Shown: piece by piece, positions 1-13,900 of the stretch
Numbering within the stretch: the first letter of the stretch is position 1
Layout: every line of letters starts with the position of its first letter
Source: Xylocopa sonorina
Lineage: Eukaryota > Arthropoda > Insecta > Hymenoptera > Apidae
Direction: 5' to 3'
Assembly: GCF_050948175.1 (NCBI RefSeq)
Contig: NW_027490120.1
Span: 620,001 to 684,000, forward strand
DNA length: 64,000 bases
Position numbers and translations under genes: made by a program
The notes under the pieces: generated by a model
What the model saw: only the letters and a program-made list of their open reading frames with translations
What the model was told of the DNA's origin: nothing
Database searches by the model: none

Positions 1-2783
1 GAGATATAAAATTCATGGTGCAGTGTTATGTATACCTCGTATTCACTTCAAAAGAAGGTAAATGCGACACTTACTTGCTAGGAAACAATGTTTGCAGATG
101 TCTACGTATCGTAGCAATAGACTTCTAATGCTTTTAGAAACGCGATATCGCATCCCATTTCTATGTTTCATGATAAAATATAATATTCACCGCGAAGTGT
201 TATGTATACCTCGTATACACTTCAAATGAATGTTAATGCGACACTTCCTTGCTGGGCAATAGCGACTGCAGATTTCTACGTATCGAAGCAATAGGGTTCT
301 AATGCTTCTTAATTCGCGATTTCGCATCTCATTTCTATGTCTCATGATGAGATATAATATTCACTGCGAAGGTTCATGTATACCTCGTATTCACTTCAAA
401 AGAATGTAAATGCGACACTTCCTTGTTAGAAAGTAGCGTTTGCACATGTCTACGTATCGAAGAAATAAAGTTCTAATGCCCCTTAGATCGCGATATCGCA
501 TCTCATTTCTATGTTTCATGATAAGATACAATATTCATTGCGAAGTGTCATGTATACCTCGTACTCACTTCAAAACAATGTATGTGCGACACTTCCTTGC
601 TAGGTAATAGTGTTTGCAGATGTCTACGTATTGACGCAATAGATTTCTGATGCTACTAAAATCGCGATATCGCATCTCATTTCTATGTTTCATGGTAAGA
701 TATAATATTCATTGTGCAGTGATATGTATATCCCGTCTACACTTCAAAAGAATGTAAATGTGACACTTCCTTGCTAGGAAATAGCGTCTGCAGATGTCTA
801 CGTATCGTAGAAATAGAGTTCTAATTCTTCTTAAAACGCGATATCGCACCTCAATTCTATGTTTCATTATAAGATATAATATTCATTGCGGAGTGTAATG
901 TATACCTCGTATTCACTTCAAAAGAATGTAAATCCGACACTTCCTTGCTAGGAAATAGCGTTTGCAGATATCTACGTATCGAAGAAATAGAGTTCTAATG
1001 TTCCTTAAATAGCGATATCGCATCTCATTTCTATGTTTCATGATAAGATATAATATTCATTGCGAAGTCTCATGTATACCTTGTATTCCTTTCAATAGAA
1101 TGTAATTACGACACTTCATTGCTAGGAAATAGCGTTGACAGATATCTACGTATCGAAGCAATAGGGTTATAACGCTTCTCAAAATCGCCATATCACATCC
1201 CATTTCTATGTTTCATGATGAGATATAGTATTCATTGCGGAGTGTCATGTATACCTCGTATTCACTTCAAAAGAATGTAAATGCGACACTTCCTTGCTAG
1301 AAAGTAGCGTTTGCACATGTCTACGTTTCGAAGAAATAAAGTTCTAATGCCCCTTAGATCGCGATATCGCATCTCATTTCTATGTTTCATGATAAGATAC
1401 AATATTCATTGCGAAGTGTCATGTATACCTCGTACTCACTTCAAAACAATGTATATGCGACACTTCCTTGCTAGGAAATAGCGTTTGCAGATGTCTACGT
1501 ATTGACGCAATAGATTTCTGATGCTACTAAAATCGCGATATTGCATCTCATTTCTATGTTTCATGGTAAGATATAATATTCATTGTGCAGTGGTATGTAT
1601 ATCCCGTCTACACTTCAAAAGAATGTAAATGTGACACTTCCTTGCTAGGAAATAGCGTCTGCAGATGTCTACGTATCGTAGAAATAGAGTTCTAATTCTT
1701 CTTAAAACGCGATATCGCATCTCATTTCTATGTTTCACGATAAGATACAATATTAATTGCCAAGTGTCATTTATACCTCGTATTCACTTCAAAAGAATGT
1801 AATTGCGACACATCCTTGCTAGGAAATAGCGGTTGCAGATGCCTACGTATCGTAGCAATAGATTTCTAGTGCTTCTTAAAACGCGACATCGCATTTCATT
1901 TCTACGTTTCATGATGAGATATAACATTCTTTGCGAAGTATAATGTATACCTCGTAATCACTTCAAAAGAATGTAAATGCGACACGTTCATGCTAGGAAA
2001 TAGCGCTTGCAGATGTCTACGTATCGAAGCAATATAGTCCTAATGCTTCTTAAAACGGGACACCGCATCACATTTCTATGTTTCATGATAAGATATAATA
2101 TTCATTGCGTAATATAATGTATACCTCGCATACACTTCAAATGAATGTTAATGCGACACTTGCTTGCTGGGCAATAGCGACTGCAGATTTCTACGTATCG
2201 AAGCAATAGAGTTCTAATGCTTCTTAATTCGCGATATCGCATCCCATTTCTATGTCTCATGATTAGATATAATATTCACTGCGAAAGTTCATGTATACCT
2301 CGTATTCACATCAAAAGAATGCAAATGCGACACTTTCCTGCCATTAAATAGCGTTTGCAGATCTCTACGTATCGTAGCTTTTGATATCTTACGCTTTTTA
2401 AATCGCGATATCGCACATCATTTCTATGTTTCACGATAAGATGTAATATTCATTGCGAAGTGTCATGTATACCTCGTATTCACTTCAAAAGAATGTAAAT
2501 GCGACACTTCCTTGCTAGGAAATAGCGTTTCCAGATATCTACGTATCGTAGCAATAGAGTTCTAATGCTTCTTAAAACGCGATATCGTATATCACTTCTA
2601 TGTTTCATGACAAGATATAATATTCATTGCGAAGTGTCATGTATACCCGTATTCACTTCAAAAGAATTAAATGCGACACTTCCTTGCTAGGAAATAGCGT
2701 TTGCAGATATCTACGCATCGAAGCAATGGAGTTCTAATGCTGCTTAAAACGCGATATCGCATCTCTTTTCTATGTTTCATGAT
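1..2783 (+). repeat. higher-order unit of about 2.78 kb (second copy partial from 2784)
   Basis: The first ~425 bases recur almost unchanged from 2784, including the rare variants ATTCATGGTGCAGTGTTATG and GAAACAATGTTTGC. The offset of 2783 bp equals 16 monomers minus one base. After about 3205 the similarity falls back to ordinary inter-monomer level, so the second copy is broken off. The left boundary is set by the window edge and is not known. Confidence 0.75.
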
Positions 2784-4560
2784 GAGATATAAAATTCATG
2801 GTGCAGTGTTATGTATACCTCGTATTCACTTCAAAAGAAGGTAAATGCGACACTTACTTGCTAGGAAACAATGTTTGCAGATGTCTACGTATCGTAGCAA
2901 TAGAGTTCTAATGCTTTTAGAAACGCGATATCGCATCCCATTTCTATGTTTCATGATAAGATATAATATTCACCGCGAAGTGTTATGTATACCTCGTATA
3001 CACTTCAAATGAATGTTAATGCGACACTTCCTTGCTGGGCAATAGCGACTGCAGATTTCTACGTATCGAAGCAATAGGGTTCTAATGCTTCTTAATTCGC
3101 GATTTCGCATCTCATTTCTATGTCTCATGATGAGATATAATATTCACTGCGAAGGTTCATGTATACCTCGTATTCACTTCAAAAGAATGCAAATGCGACA
3201 CTTCCATGCTAGGAAATAGAAATGGCAGATGTCTACGTATCGAAGCAGTACAGTTCTAATGCTTCTTAAACTAAATATCGCATCTCATTTCTATGTTTCA
3301 TGATAGGATATAATATTCATTGCGATGTGTCATGTATACCTGGAATACACTTCAAATGAATGTGAATGCGACACTTCCTTGCTAGGAAATAGCGTTAGCA
3401 GATGTCTGCGTATCGAAGCAGTAGAGTTCTAATGCTTCTTAAACCAAATATCGCATCTCATTTCTATGTTTCATGATAAGATATAATATTCATTGCGGAG
3501 TGTAATGTATACCTCGTATTCACTTCAAATGAATGCAAATGCAACACATCCTTGCTAGGAAATGGCGTTTGTAGATGTCTACGTATCGAAGCAATAGATT
3601 TCTAATGCTTCTTAAATAGCTATATCGCATATCATTTCTATGTTTCAAGATAAGATATGATATTCATTGCGAAGTGTCTTGTATACCTCGCATACACTTC
3701 AAATGAATGCAAATGCAACACTTCCTTGGTAGGAAATGGCGTTTGCAGATGTCTACGTATCGAAGCAATAGAGTTCCTATGCTTCTTGAATCGCATCTCA
3801 TTTCTATGTTTCATGATAATTTATATTATTCAATGCGAAGTGTGATGTATACCTCGTATTCACTTCAGATGAATGTAAATGCGACACGTCCTTGCTAGGA
3901 AATAGCGTTTGCAGATGTCTACGTATCGTAGCAATAGAGTTCTAATGCTTCTTAATACGCGGTATCGCATCTCACTTCTATGTTTCATGATAAGATACAA
4001 TATTCATTGCGAAGTGTTGTGTATACCTCGTATTCACTTAAAAGCGATATAAATGCGACTCGTCCTTGCTAGGAAACAGCAGATGTCTACGATGTTTGCA
4101 GATGTCTACGTATTTTAGGAATAGAGTTCAAACGCTTCTTTAAACGCGATATCGCATCTCACTTCTATGTTTCACTATAAGATATAATATTCATTGCGAA
4201 GTGTCGTGTATACCTCGTATTCACTTAAGAAGAATGTAAATGCGACACTTCTTTGCTATTAAATAGCGTTTGCAGATGTCTACGTATCGTAGCATTGGAG
4301 TTATAATGCTTCTTTAAACGCAGTATCGCATCTCATTCCTATGTTTCATGATAAGATATAATATTCCTTGTGCAGTGTTATATATACCTTGTTTTAACTT
4401 CAAGAGAATGTAAATGCGACACTTCCTTGCTAGCAAATAGCGTTTCCAGATGTCTACGTGTCGAAGTAATAGTGTTCTAATGTTTCTTAAAACGCGATAT
4501 CGCACCTCATTTCTATGTTTCATGATAAAATATAATATTTATTGCGAAGTGTAATGTATA
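1..4560 (+). repeat. 174-bp satellite array, segment A, forward orientation
   Basis: Tandem monomers of about 174 bp; for example the GATRTAATATT landmark recurs at 2440 and 2614. Each monomer carries, in order, GTATAC, GCGACACTTCC, the dyad TTCCTTGCTAGGAA, TACGTA, TTCTTAAAACGCG, GCGATATCGC and TTTCATGATAAG. There are about 26 copies here. Local higher-order structure is visible: 1-425 is repeated at 2784-3205 (offset 2783, about 16 monomers), 372-845 at 1243-1716 (offset 871, about 5 monomers), and a variant marked TGCTGGGCAATAGCGACTGC occurs near 250, 2165 and 3030. No gene is seen; the short open frames at 3657-3898 and 4314-4523 are satellite translations. The array runs off the left edge of the window. 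Confidence 0.97.
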
Positions 4561-5865
4561 GCTCATCTACACTTCAGAGGAATGTAAATGCCAAACATCT
4601 TTTCTAGGAAATGCGTTTCCAGATGTCTACGTATTGAAGGGATAGAGTTCTAGTGCTTCCTAAAACGCGATATTGCATCACATTTCTATGTTTTATGATA
4701 TGATATAATGTTCATTGCGAAGTGTTATGTATACCTCGTCTACACTTCAAAGGAATGTAAATTCTACACATCCTTGCTAGGACATGCGTTTCCAGATGTC
4801 TACGTATCGAAGCAATAGAGTTCTAATGCTTCTTTAAACGCTATGTCGCATCTCATTTCTATGTTTCATGATAAAATGTAATTCAATGCAACACGTTATA
4901 TACATCTCGTCTACACTTCAATAGAGTGTAAATGCCACACTTGCTTACTACGGAACAACGTTTCTAGATGTCTACATATCGAAGCAATAGAGTTCTATAG
5001 CTGCATAAAACGCGATATTGCACCTCATTTAAATGTTTCAAGATAACATGTTATTCATTTCAACGCGTTAATTATATCTCGACTACACATCAAAAGAATG
5101 TAAATCCCACACGTACTTGCTGCGTAATAATCTTTCTACTTTTCTACATATCGATGCAATAGCGTTCCAACGCTTTATAAAATGCGATATCGCAACTCAT
5201 TTCTATGCTACATGATAAGATGTAATACAATGCAACGCGTAAATCTTATATCGTCAACAGTTCAATGGAATGTAAATCCCACACTTCCTTGCGGCGGAAT
5301 CACATTTCTAGATGTCTACAGATCGATGCACTAGAGATCTAATTCTTGATAAAACGCGATATCGCATCTCATTCCAATGTTTCATGATAAGATGTAATTC
5401 AATGCAACGCGTAAATTATATCACGTCATCACTTCAAAACAATGTAAATTCCACACTTCCTTGCAACGGAATAGCGTGTCTAGATGTCTACATATCGAAG
5501 CAATAATGTTCTAATGCATCCTGAATCGCGATATCGCATCTAATTCCTATGACTCATGATAAGATGTAATATTCATTGCAACGCGATATGTATACCTCGT
5601 ATGAACTTCAAAGGAATGTAAATGCCACACTTCTTTGCTACGGAATAGCGCCTCTGGATAACTAGGTATCGAAGCAATAGTGCTCTATTGCTTCATAAAA
5701 TGCGATATCGGATCTTATTTCTATGTTTCATGATTAAATGTAATAATCAATGCAACGCGTCATGTATACCACGTCAACACTTCTAAATAAGATAAGTCCC
5801 ACACATCCTTGCTGGAGAATAGCGTCTCTAGATGTCTACGTATCGAAGCAATACAGTCTTTCAAA
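4560..5865 (+). repeat. divergent satellite monomers, forward side of the fold-back
   Basis: The 174-bp landmarks are still recognisable (TCTACRTATCGAAGCAATAG, GCGATATCGC) but the copies are much more diverged and often shortened. Diagnostic variants are CCACAC or CCCACAC in place of GCGACAC, CTACGGAAYA in place of CTAGGAAATAG, and AATGCAACGCG in place of CATTGCGAAGTG. The same variants, in reverse complement, begin the next segment, so this subfamily straddles the orientation switch. No gene is seen. Confidence 0.9.
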
Positions 5866-5872
5866 CACATCT
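5856..5872. other. satellite orientation switch (fold-back junction 1)
   Basis: Forward monomer sequence ends within TATCGAAGCAATACAGT. After a short stretch, reverse-orientation sequence starts as CACATCTTATCACTAAACAT. No element or target duplication is visible at the junction. The exact breakpoint cannot be placed better than about ten bases because the flanking monomers are diverged. Confidence 0.85.
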
Positions 5873-7980
5873 TATCACTAAACATAGAAATGAGATGCGA
5901 TATCGCGTATTATGAACCATTTGAACTCTGTTGCTAGGATATGAAGATATCCAGAAACGTTATTCCGTAGCATGGAAGTGTGGGCTTTACATTCTGTTGT
6001 TGTGTAGACGAGATATACATAACGCGTTGCATTGGATATTACGCCTTATCGTGAGACATAGAAATAAGATGCGATACCGCGTTTTAAGATATTTTAGAAC
6101 TCTATTGCTTCGATACATAGACATCTTGAAACGCTGTTCCGTCGCAAAGAATTGTAGCATATACATTCTTTTGAAGTGTAGCCGCGATATTCATAATGCA
6201 TTAAATTGAATGTTACATCTTATCATGAGACATAGAAATGAGATGCGATATCGCGCTTTAAGAAGCATTAGAACTATATTGCAACGATACGTAGGCATCT
6301 CGAAACGCATTTCCTAGCAAGAAAGTGTGGCATTTACATTCTTTTGATGTGCAGACGAGGTATCCATAACACTTCGCAATGAATATTATATCTTATCATG
6401 AAGCATAGAACTGCGATGCGATATCGCGTTATAAGAAGCATTAGAACTCTACTGCTTCGATGCGTAGACATCTCGAAACGCATTTCCTACCAAACAAGTG
6501 TGGGATTTACATTCTTCTGAAGTGTAGACGACGCATACGAAACACTTTGCAATGAATATTATATCTTATCGTGAAACATAGAACTGAGATGCGATATCGC
6601 GTTTTAAGAAGCATTAGAATTCTATTGCTACGAAACGTAGACATCTGCGAAAGCTATTTCCTAGCAAGGAAGTATCGCATTTGCATTCATTTGAAGTGAA
6701 TACGGTGTACACATGACACTTCGCATTGAATGTTTAATCTTAACACGGAGCACAGAAAAGAGATGCGATATCGCGTTTTAAGGAGCATTAGAACTCTATT
6801 ACTACGATACGTAGATATCTGGAGTCGCCATTTCCTAGCAAGGAAGTGTCGCATTTGCATTCTTTTGAAGTGAATTGGAGGTATACATGGCACTTCGCAA
6901 TGAATATTATACCTTGTCATGAAACATAGAAGCGAGAAGCGATATCGCGTATTAAGAGGCATTAGAACTCTATTGCTACGATACGTAGATATCTGGAGAC
7001 GCTATTTCCTAGCAAGGATGTGTCGCATTTACATTCTATTGAAGTGAATACGAGGTATACATTACACTCCGCAATAAATATTATATCTTATCATGAAACA
7101 TAGAAATGAGATGCGATATTTGGTTTAAGAAGCATTAGAACTCTACTGCTTCGATACGCAGACATCTGCCAACGCTATTTCCTAGCAAGGGAGTGTCGCA
7201 TTTACATTCTTTTGAAGTGAATACGAGGTACACATGACACTTCGCAATTAGTATTATAACTTTTCATGAAACATAGAAATGAGATACGGTATCCCGTTTT
7301 AAGAAGCGTTAGAACTCTATTGCTACGATACGTAGACATCTGCAAACGCTATTTCCTAGCAAGGTAGTGTTGCATTTACATTCATTTGATGTGTAGACGA
7401 GGAATACATAAGACCTCGCAATGAATAATATATCTTATCATGAGACATAGAAATGAGATGCGATATCGCGATTTATGAAGCATTAGAACTCTTCTGTTGC
7501 GATACCTAGACATCTGCGAATGCTATTTCCCAGCAAGGAAGTGTCGCATTTACATGCTTTTGAAGTGAATACGAGGTATACATGACACTTCGCAATGAAT
7601 ATTATATCTTATCATGAAACATAGAAATGAAATGCGATATCGCGATTTAAGAAGCATTAGAACCCTATTGCTTCGATACGTAGACATCGGCAAACGCTAC
7701 TTCCAAGCAAGGAAGTGTCGCATTTACATTCTTTTGAAAGGAATACGTGGTATGCATGACCCTTCGCAATGAATATCATATCTTATCACAAAACATAGAA
7801 TTGAGGTGCGATATCTCGATATAAGAAGCATTAGAACTCTATTGCTTCGATACGTAGACAGCTGCAAACCCTATTTCGTAGCAAGGAAGTGTCGAATTTA
7901 CATTCATTTGAAGTTTATGCGAGGTATAAGTGACACTTCGCAATGAATATTGTATCATATCATGAAACATAGAAATGAGA
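5866..7980 (-). repeat. satellite array, reverse orientation, divergent then regular
   Basis: About 12 monomers in reverse complement (landmarks CTTATCATGAAACATAG, GCGATATCGC, GATACGTAGACATCTGC, TTTCCTAGCAAGGAAGTG). From 5866 to about 6690 the copies share the diagnostic variants of the divergent forward block, such as GTGTGG for GTGTCG and CGTAGCATGGAAG; after that they match the main family. The open frame at 5931-6209 is a satellite translation with the 58-residue period. No gene is seen. Confidence 0.95.
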
Positions 7981-10900
7981 TGCGATATCGCATTTTGATA
8001 AGCATTAGAAATCTATTTCTACGATACGTAGACATCTGCAAACGCTATTTAATAGCAAGGATGTGTCGCATTTACATTATCTTGAAGTGAAAACGAGGTA
8101 TACATGACATTTCGCAACGAATATTACATCTTATCATGAAACATAGAAATGAGATGCGATATCCCGTTTTAAGAAGCATTGGAACTCTATTGCTTCGAGA
8201 CGTAGACATCTGGAAATGCTACTTCCTAGCAAAGAAGTGTCGCATTTACATTCTTTTGAAGTGAATACGAGTTACACATGACACTTCGCAATGAATAATG
8301 TATCTTATCATGAAACATTGAAGGGGAATGCGATATCGCGTTTGAAGAAGCGTTAGAACCCTATTGCTACGATACGTAGACTTCTGCAAACGCTATTTCC
8401 TAGGAAGAAAGTGTCGCATTTACATTCCTCTGAAGTGAATACGAGGTATACATGTCGCTTCGGAATGAGTACTATATCTTATCATGAATCATAGAAATGA
8501 GATGCGATATCGCGATTAAGCAGCATTAGAAATCTATTGCTTCGATACCTAGACATCTGCAAACGCTACTTCCTAGCAAGAAAGTGTCGCATTTACATTC
8601 TTTTGACGTGAATACGAGGTATGCATAACACTGCACAATGAATATTATATCTTATCATGAAACATAGATATGAGATGCGATATCGCGATTTAAGGAGCAT
8701 TAGGGCTCTATTGCTTCGATACGTAGACATCTGCAGACGCTATTTCCTAGCAAGGAAGTGTCGCATTTACATTCTTTTGAAGTGAATGCGAGGTATACAT
8801 GACACTTCGCAATGAATATTGTATCTTATCATGAAACATAGAAATGAGATGCGATATCGCGTTTTAAGATGAATTAGAACTCTATTGCTACGGTACATAG
8901 ACATCTGCAAACGCTATTTCCTAGAGAGGAAGTGACGCATTATCATTCTTTTCAAGTGTGTACGAAGTATACATAACACTCCACAATGAATATTATATCT
9001 TATCTTGAAGCATAGAAATGAAATGCGATATCGCGTTTTGAGAAGCATTAGAACTCTAATGATACGATACATAGACATCTGCAAACGCGATTTCCTCGCA
9101 GGGAAGTGACGCATTATCATTCTTTTAAAGTGAATACGAGGTATCCATGACACTTCGCAATTAATATTATATCTTATCATGAAACATAGAAATGAGATGC
9201 GATATCGCGTTTGGAGTAGCATTATAACTCCATTGCTACGATACGTAGACTTCTGCAAACGCAATTTCCTGGGAAGGAAGTGTCGCATTTACATTCTTTT
9301 GAAGTGAATACGAGGTATACATGTAACTTCGCAATGAATATTATATCTTATCATGAAACATAGAAATGAAATACGATATCGCGTTTTGAGAAGCATTAGA
9401 ACTCTATTGCTACTATACGTAGACTTCTGCAAACGCTATTTCCTAGCAAGGAAGTGTCGCATTTACTTTCGTTCTTAGTGTATGCGAGATATAAGTGACA
9501 CTTCGCTATGAATATTATGTCTTATCATGAAATATAGGAATGAGATGCGATATCGCGATTTGGGAAGCATTAGAACTCTACGGCTACGATGCGTAGACAT
9601 CTGCAAACGCTATTTCCTAGCAAGGAAGTGTCGCATTTACATTCATTTCAAGTGTATGCGAGGTATAAGTGACATTTCGCAATGAATATTATATCTTATC
9701 ATGAAACATAGAAATGAGATGCGATGTCGCGTTTTAAGAAGCGTTAGAAGTCTATTTCTACGATACGTGGACATCTGCAAACGCTATATCCTAGCAATGA
9801 AGTGTCGCATTTACATTCATTTGAAGTGAATACGAGGTATACATGTAACTTCGCAATGAATATTATATCTTATCATGAAACATAGAAATGAGATGCGATA
9901 TCGCGTTTTGAGAAGCATTAGAACTCTATTGCTACGGTACGTAGACATCTGCAGACGTTATTTATTAGCAGGGAAGTGTCGCACTTACATACTTTTGAAG
10001 TGAATACGAGGTATACATGACACTTCGCATTGAATATTATATCTTATCATGAAACATAGAAATGAGATGCGGAATCGCGTTCTAAGAAGCATTAGAACTC
10101 TATTGTTTCGATATCATGAAACATAGAAATGTGATGCGGTTTCCCGTTTTAAGAAGCATTAGAACTCTATTAGTTCGATACGTCGACATCTGCAACCGCT
10201 ATTTCCTAGCAATGAAGTGCCGCATTTACAATCTTTTGAAATGCATATGAGGTATACGTAACTCTTCGCAATGAAAATTATATCTTATCGTGAAGCATAG
10301 AAATGAGATGCGATATCGCGTTTTAAGTAGCATTATATCTCTGTTGCTACGATACGTAGACATCTGCAAACGCTATTTCCTAGCAAGGAAATGTCGCATT
10401 TACAGTCCTTTGAAGTGAATACGAGGTATACATAACACTCCACAATGAATATTGTACCTTATAGCGAAACATAGAAATGAAATGCGATATCGCGATTTAA
10501 GAAGCATTAGAACTCTATTGCTGCGATACGTAGATATCGGCAAACGATATTTCCTAGGAAGGAACTGCCGCATTTACATTTATTTGAAGTGTATGCGATG
10601 TATAAGTGACACTTCGCAATGAATATTATATCTTATCATGAAACATAGAAACGAGTTGCGATATCATGTTTTAAGAAACATTAGAACTCTGTTGCTACGA
10701 TACGTAGACATCTGCAAACGCTATTTCCTAGCAAGGAAGTGTCACATTTGCATTCCTTTGAAGTGAATACGATGAATACATGACACTTCGCAGTGAATAT
10801 TATATCTTATCATGGAACAGAGAAATGAGATGCGGTATCCCTTTATAAGAAGCATTAGAAATCTATGGCTTCGATGCGTAGACATCTGCAAACGCTATTT

Positions 10901-13900
10901 CCTAGCAAGGAAGTGTCGCATTTACAATCCTTTGAAGTGAATACGAGGAACTCATGACACTTCGCAATGGATATTATATCTTATCATGAAACATAGAAAT
11001 GTGATGCGGTGTCCCGTTCTAAGAAGCATTAGAACTCTATTGCTTCGATACGTAGACATCTGCAAACGCTATTTCCTAGCAAGGAACTGCAGCATTTACA
11101 TTCATTTGAAGTCTATGCGAGGTATAAGTGACACTTCGCAATGAACATTATATCTTTTCATGAAACATAGAAATGATATGCGATAGGGCGTTATAAGAAG
11201 CATTAGAACTGCATTGCTTCGATACGTAGACATCAGCAAACGCTATTTCCTAGCAAGGAAGTGTCGCATTTACATACCTTTGAGGTGAGTACGAGGTATA
11301 CATAACACTCCACAATGAATATTATATCTTATCATGAAACATAGAAATGAGATGCGATATCGCGATTTAAGAAGCATTATAACTCTATTGCTGCGATACA
11401 TAGACATCTGCAAACGATATTTTATAGCAAGGAAGTGTCGCATTTACATTCTTTTGTAGTGAGTACGAGGTATACATAACACTTCGCAATAAATATTACA
11501 TCTTATCATGAAGCATAGTAATGAGATGCGATATTGCGTTCTAAGAAGGATTAGAACTCTAATGCTACGATACGTAGATATCTGCAAACTCTACTTCCCA
11601 GCACGGATGTGTCGCATTTACATTCTATTGTAGTGAATACGTGGTATACATAACACTGCACTATGAATATTATATCTTATCATAAAGCATAGAAATGAGA
11701 TGCGATATCGCGTCTTAAGGAGCAACAGAACTCTGTTGCTTCGATACGTAGACATCTAGAAACGCTATTTCCTAGCAAGAAAGTTTAGCATTTTCCTTCA
11801 TTTCAAGTATATGCGAGGTACACATGACACTTCGCACTTAATATTATATCTTATCATGAACATAGAAATGAGATGGGATATCGCGATTTAGGAAGCATCA
11901 GAACTCTATTGTTTCGATACGTAGACAACTGCAAACGCTACTTATCATGAAAGATAGAAATGAGATGCGATATCGCGATTTGAGAACCATTAGAACTCTA
12001 TTGCTACGATACGTAGACATCTGCAAACGCAACTTCCTAGCATGGAAGCGTCGCATTTACATTCCTTTGATGTGAATACTAGGTGTACATGACACTTCGT
12101 AATGAATGTAATATCTCATCATGAAACATAGAAATGAGGTGCGATACCTTGAGTTTATGAAGATTTGGAACTCTGTTGCTACGATACGTAGACATCCCGA
12201 AACGGTATTTCCAAGCAAGGAAGTGTCGCAATTACATTCTTTTGAAGTGAATACGAGGTATTCATGATACTATGCAATGAATATTATATCCTATCATGAA
12301 ACATAGAAATGTGATGGGATATCGCGTTTTAAGACGCATTAGAACTCTATTGCTACGATACGTAGACATCTGCAAGCGCTATTTCCTAGTAATGAAGCAT
12401 CGCAGTTACATTCTTTTGCGGTGAATACGACGTATACATGACACTTCGCAATGAATATTATATCTTAACGTGAAACATTGAAATGAGATACGATATCCCG
12501 TTTTAAGAAGCATTAGAACCCTATTGCTACGATACGTAGATATCTGGAAACGCTATTTCCTAGCAAGGAAGAGTCGCATTTACATTCTTTTGAAGTGAAT
12601 ACGAGGTATACATAGCAATCCACAATGAATATTATATCTTATCATGAAACATAGAAATGAGATGCGATCTCGCGATTGAAAACGCATTAGAACTCTATTG
12701 CTACGATACGTGGACAACCGCAAACGCTATTTAATGGCAAGGAAGTGTCCCATTTACATTACTTTGAATACGAGGAATACAAAACATTCAACAATGAATA
12801 TTATACCTTATCTCGAAACACAGAAATGAGCATTAGAACTCTATTGCTTCGGTACGTAGGCATCTACAAATGCTATTTAATAGCAAGGAAGTGTCGCACT
12901 TTCATTTTTATGAAGTGAATACGAGGTATACATAACACTCCACAATGTATGTTATATCTTATCACGAAACATAGAAATGAGATGCGATATCGCGATTTAA
13001 GAAGCATTAGAACTCTATTGCTTCGAAACGGAGACATCTGCAAACCCTTGGTCCTAGCAAGGAAGTGTCGCATTTACATTCTTTTGAAGAGAATGCGAGG
13101 TATACATAACACTCCATAATGAATATTATATCTTATCATGAAACATAGAAATGAGATGCGATATCGCGTTTTAAGAAGCATTTGAACCCTATTGCTTCGA
13201 TAAGTAGACATTTGGAAACGTAATTTCCTAGAAAGGAAGAGTCGCATTTACATTCATTTGAAGTGTAGACGAGGAATACTTAACCCTTCGCAATGAATAT
13301 TATATCTTATAATGAGACATAATAATGAGATGCGATATCGCGTTTTGAGAAGCATTAGACCTCTATTGCTACGATACGTAGACATATGGAAACGCTACTT
13401 CCTTGAAAGTAATTGTCGCATTTACACTCATTTAAAGTGAATACGAGGTATACATGACACTTCGCATTGAATATTATGTCTTATCATGAAACATAGAAAT
13501 GAGATGAGATATCTCGTTTTGTGAAGCATTAGTATTCTATTGATACGATACGGAGACATCTGCAAACGCTATTTCCTAGCAAGGAAGTGTCGCATTTACA
13601 TTCTCTTGAAGTGAATACGAGGTATACATAACCCTTCGCAATGAATATTATATCTTATCATGAAACATAGAAATGAGATGCGATATCGCGATTTAAGAAG
13701 CATTAGAACCCTATTGCTTCGATACCTGGACATCTGGAAAGGCTATTTCTTAGAAAGGAAGTGTCGCATTGACATTCTTTTGAAGTGAATACGAGGAATA
13801 CATGACACTTCGCAATGAATATTATATCTTATCATGACACGTAGAAATGAGATAAGACATCTCGTTTTAAGAAGCAATAGAACTGTATTGCTTCGATACG

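Noticed and set aside
2440..2613. CENP-B-box-like motif in the monomer (TTCGATACGTAGAC).
   Set aside because: The TTCG is present, but the required A and CGGG positions of the box are absent.
1..5865. Regular spaced repeats suggesting a CRISPR array.
   Set aside because: There are no unique spacers; the whole 174-bp unit is repetitive, and the context is eukaryotic satellite.
5931..6209. 92-codon basic open frame next to the fold-back.
   Set aside because: It aligns with the same 58-residue satellite motif (LLLRYIDILKR...), only more diverged.
8914..9288. 124-codon open frame repeated identically at 15133-15507 and 21354-21728, as if a gene family.
   Set aside because: It is two-plus satellite monomers read through in frame (58-residue internal period), duplicated with the long higher-order repeat. 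There are no codon, start or domain signals.
12873..13073. 66- and 70-codon frames at 12873/13944 recurring four times across the array.
   Set aside because: Same satellite frame; recurrence follows the 6.2-kb and 2.2-kb duplications, not selection on a protein.
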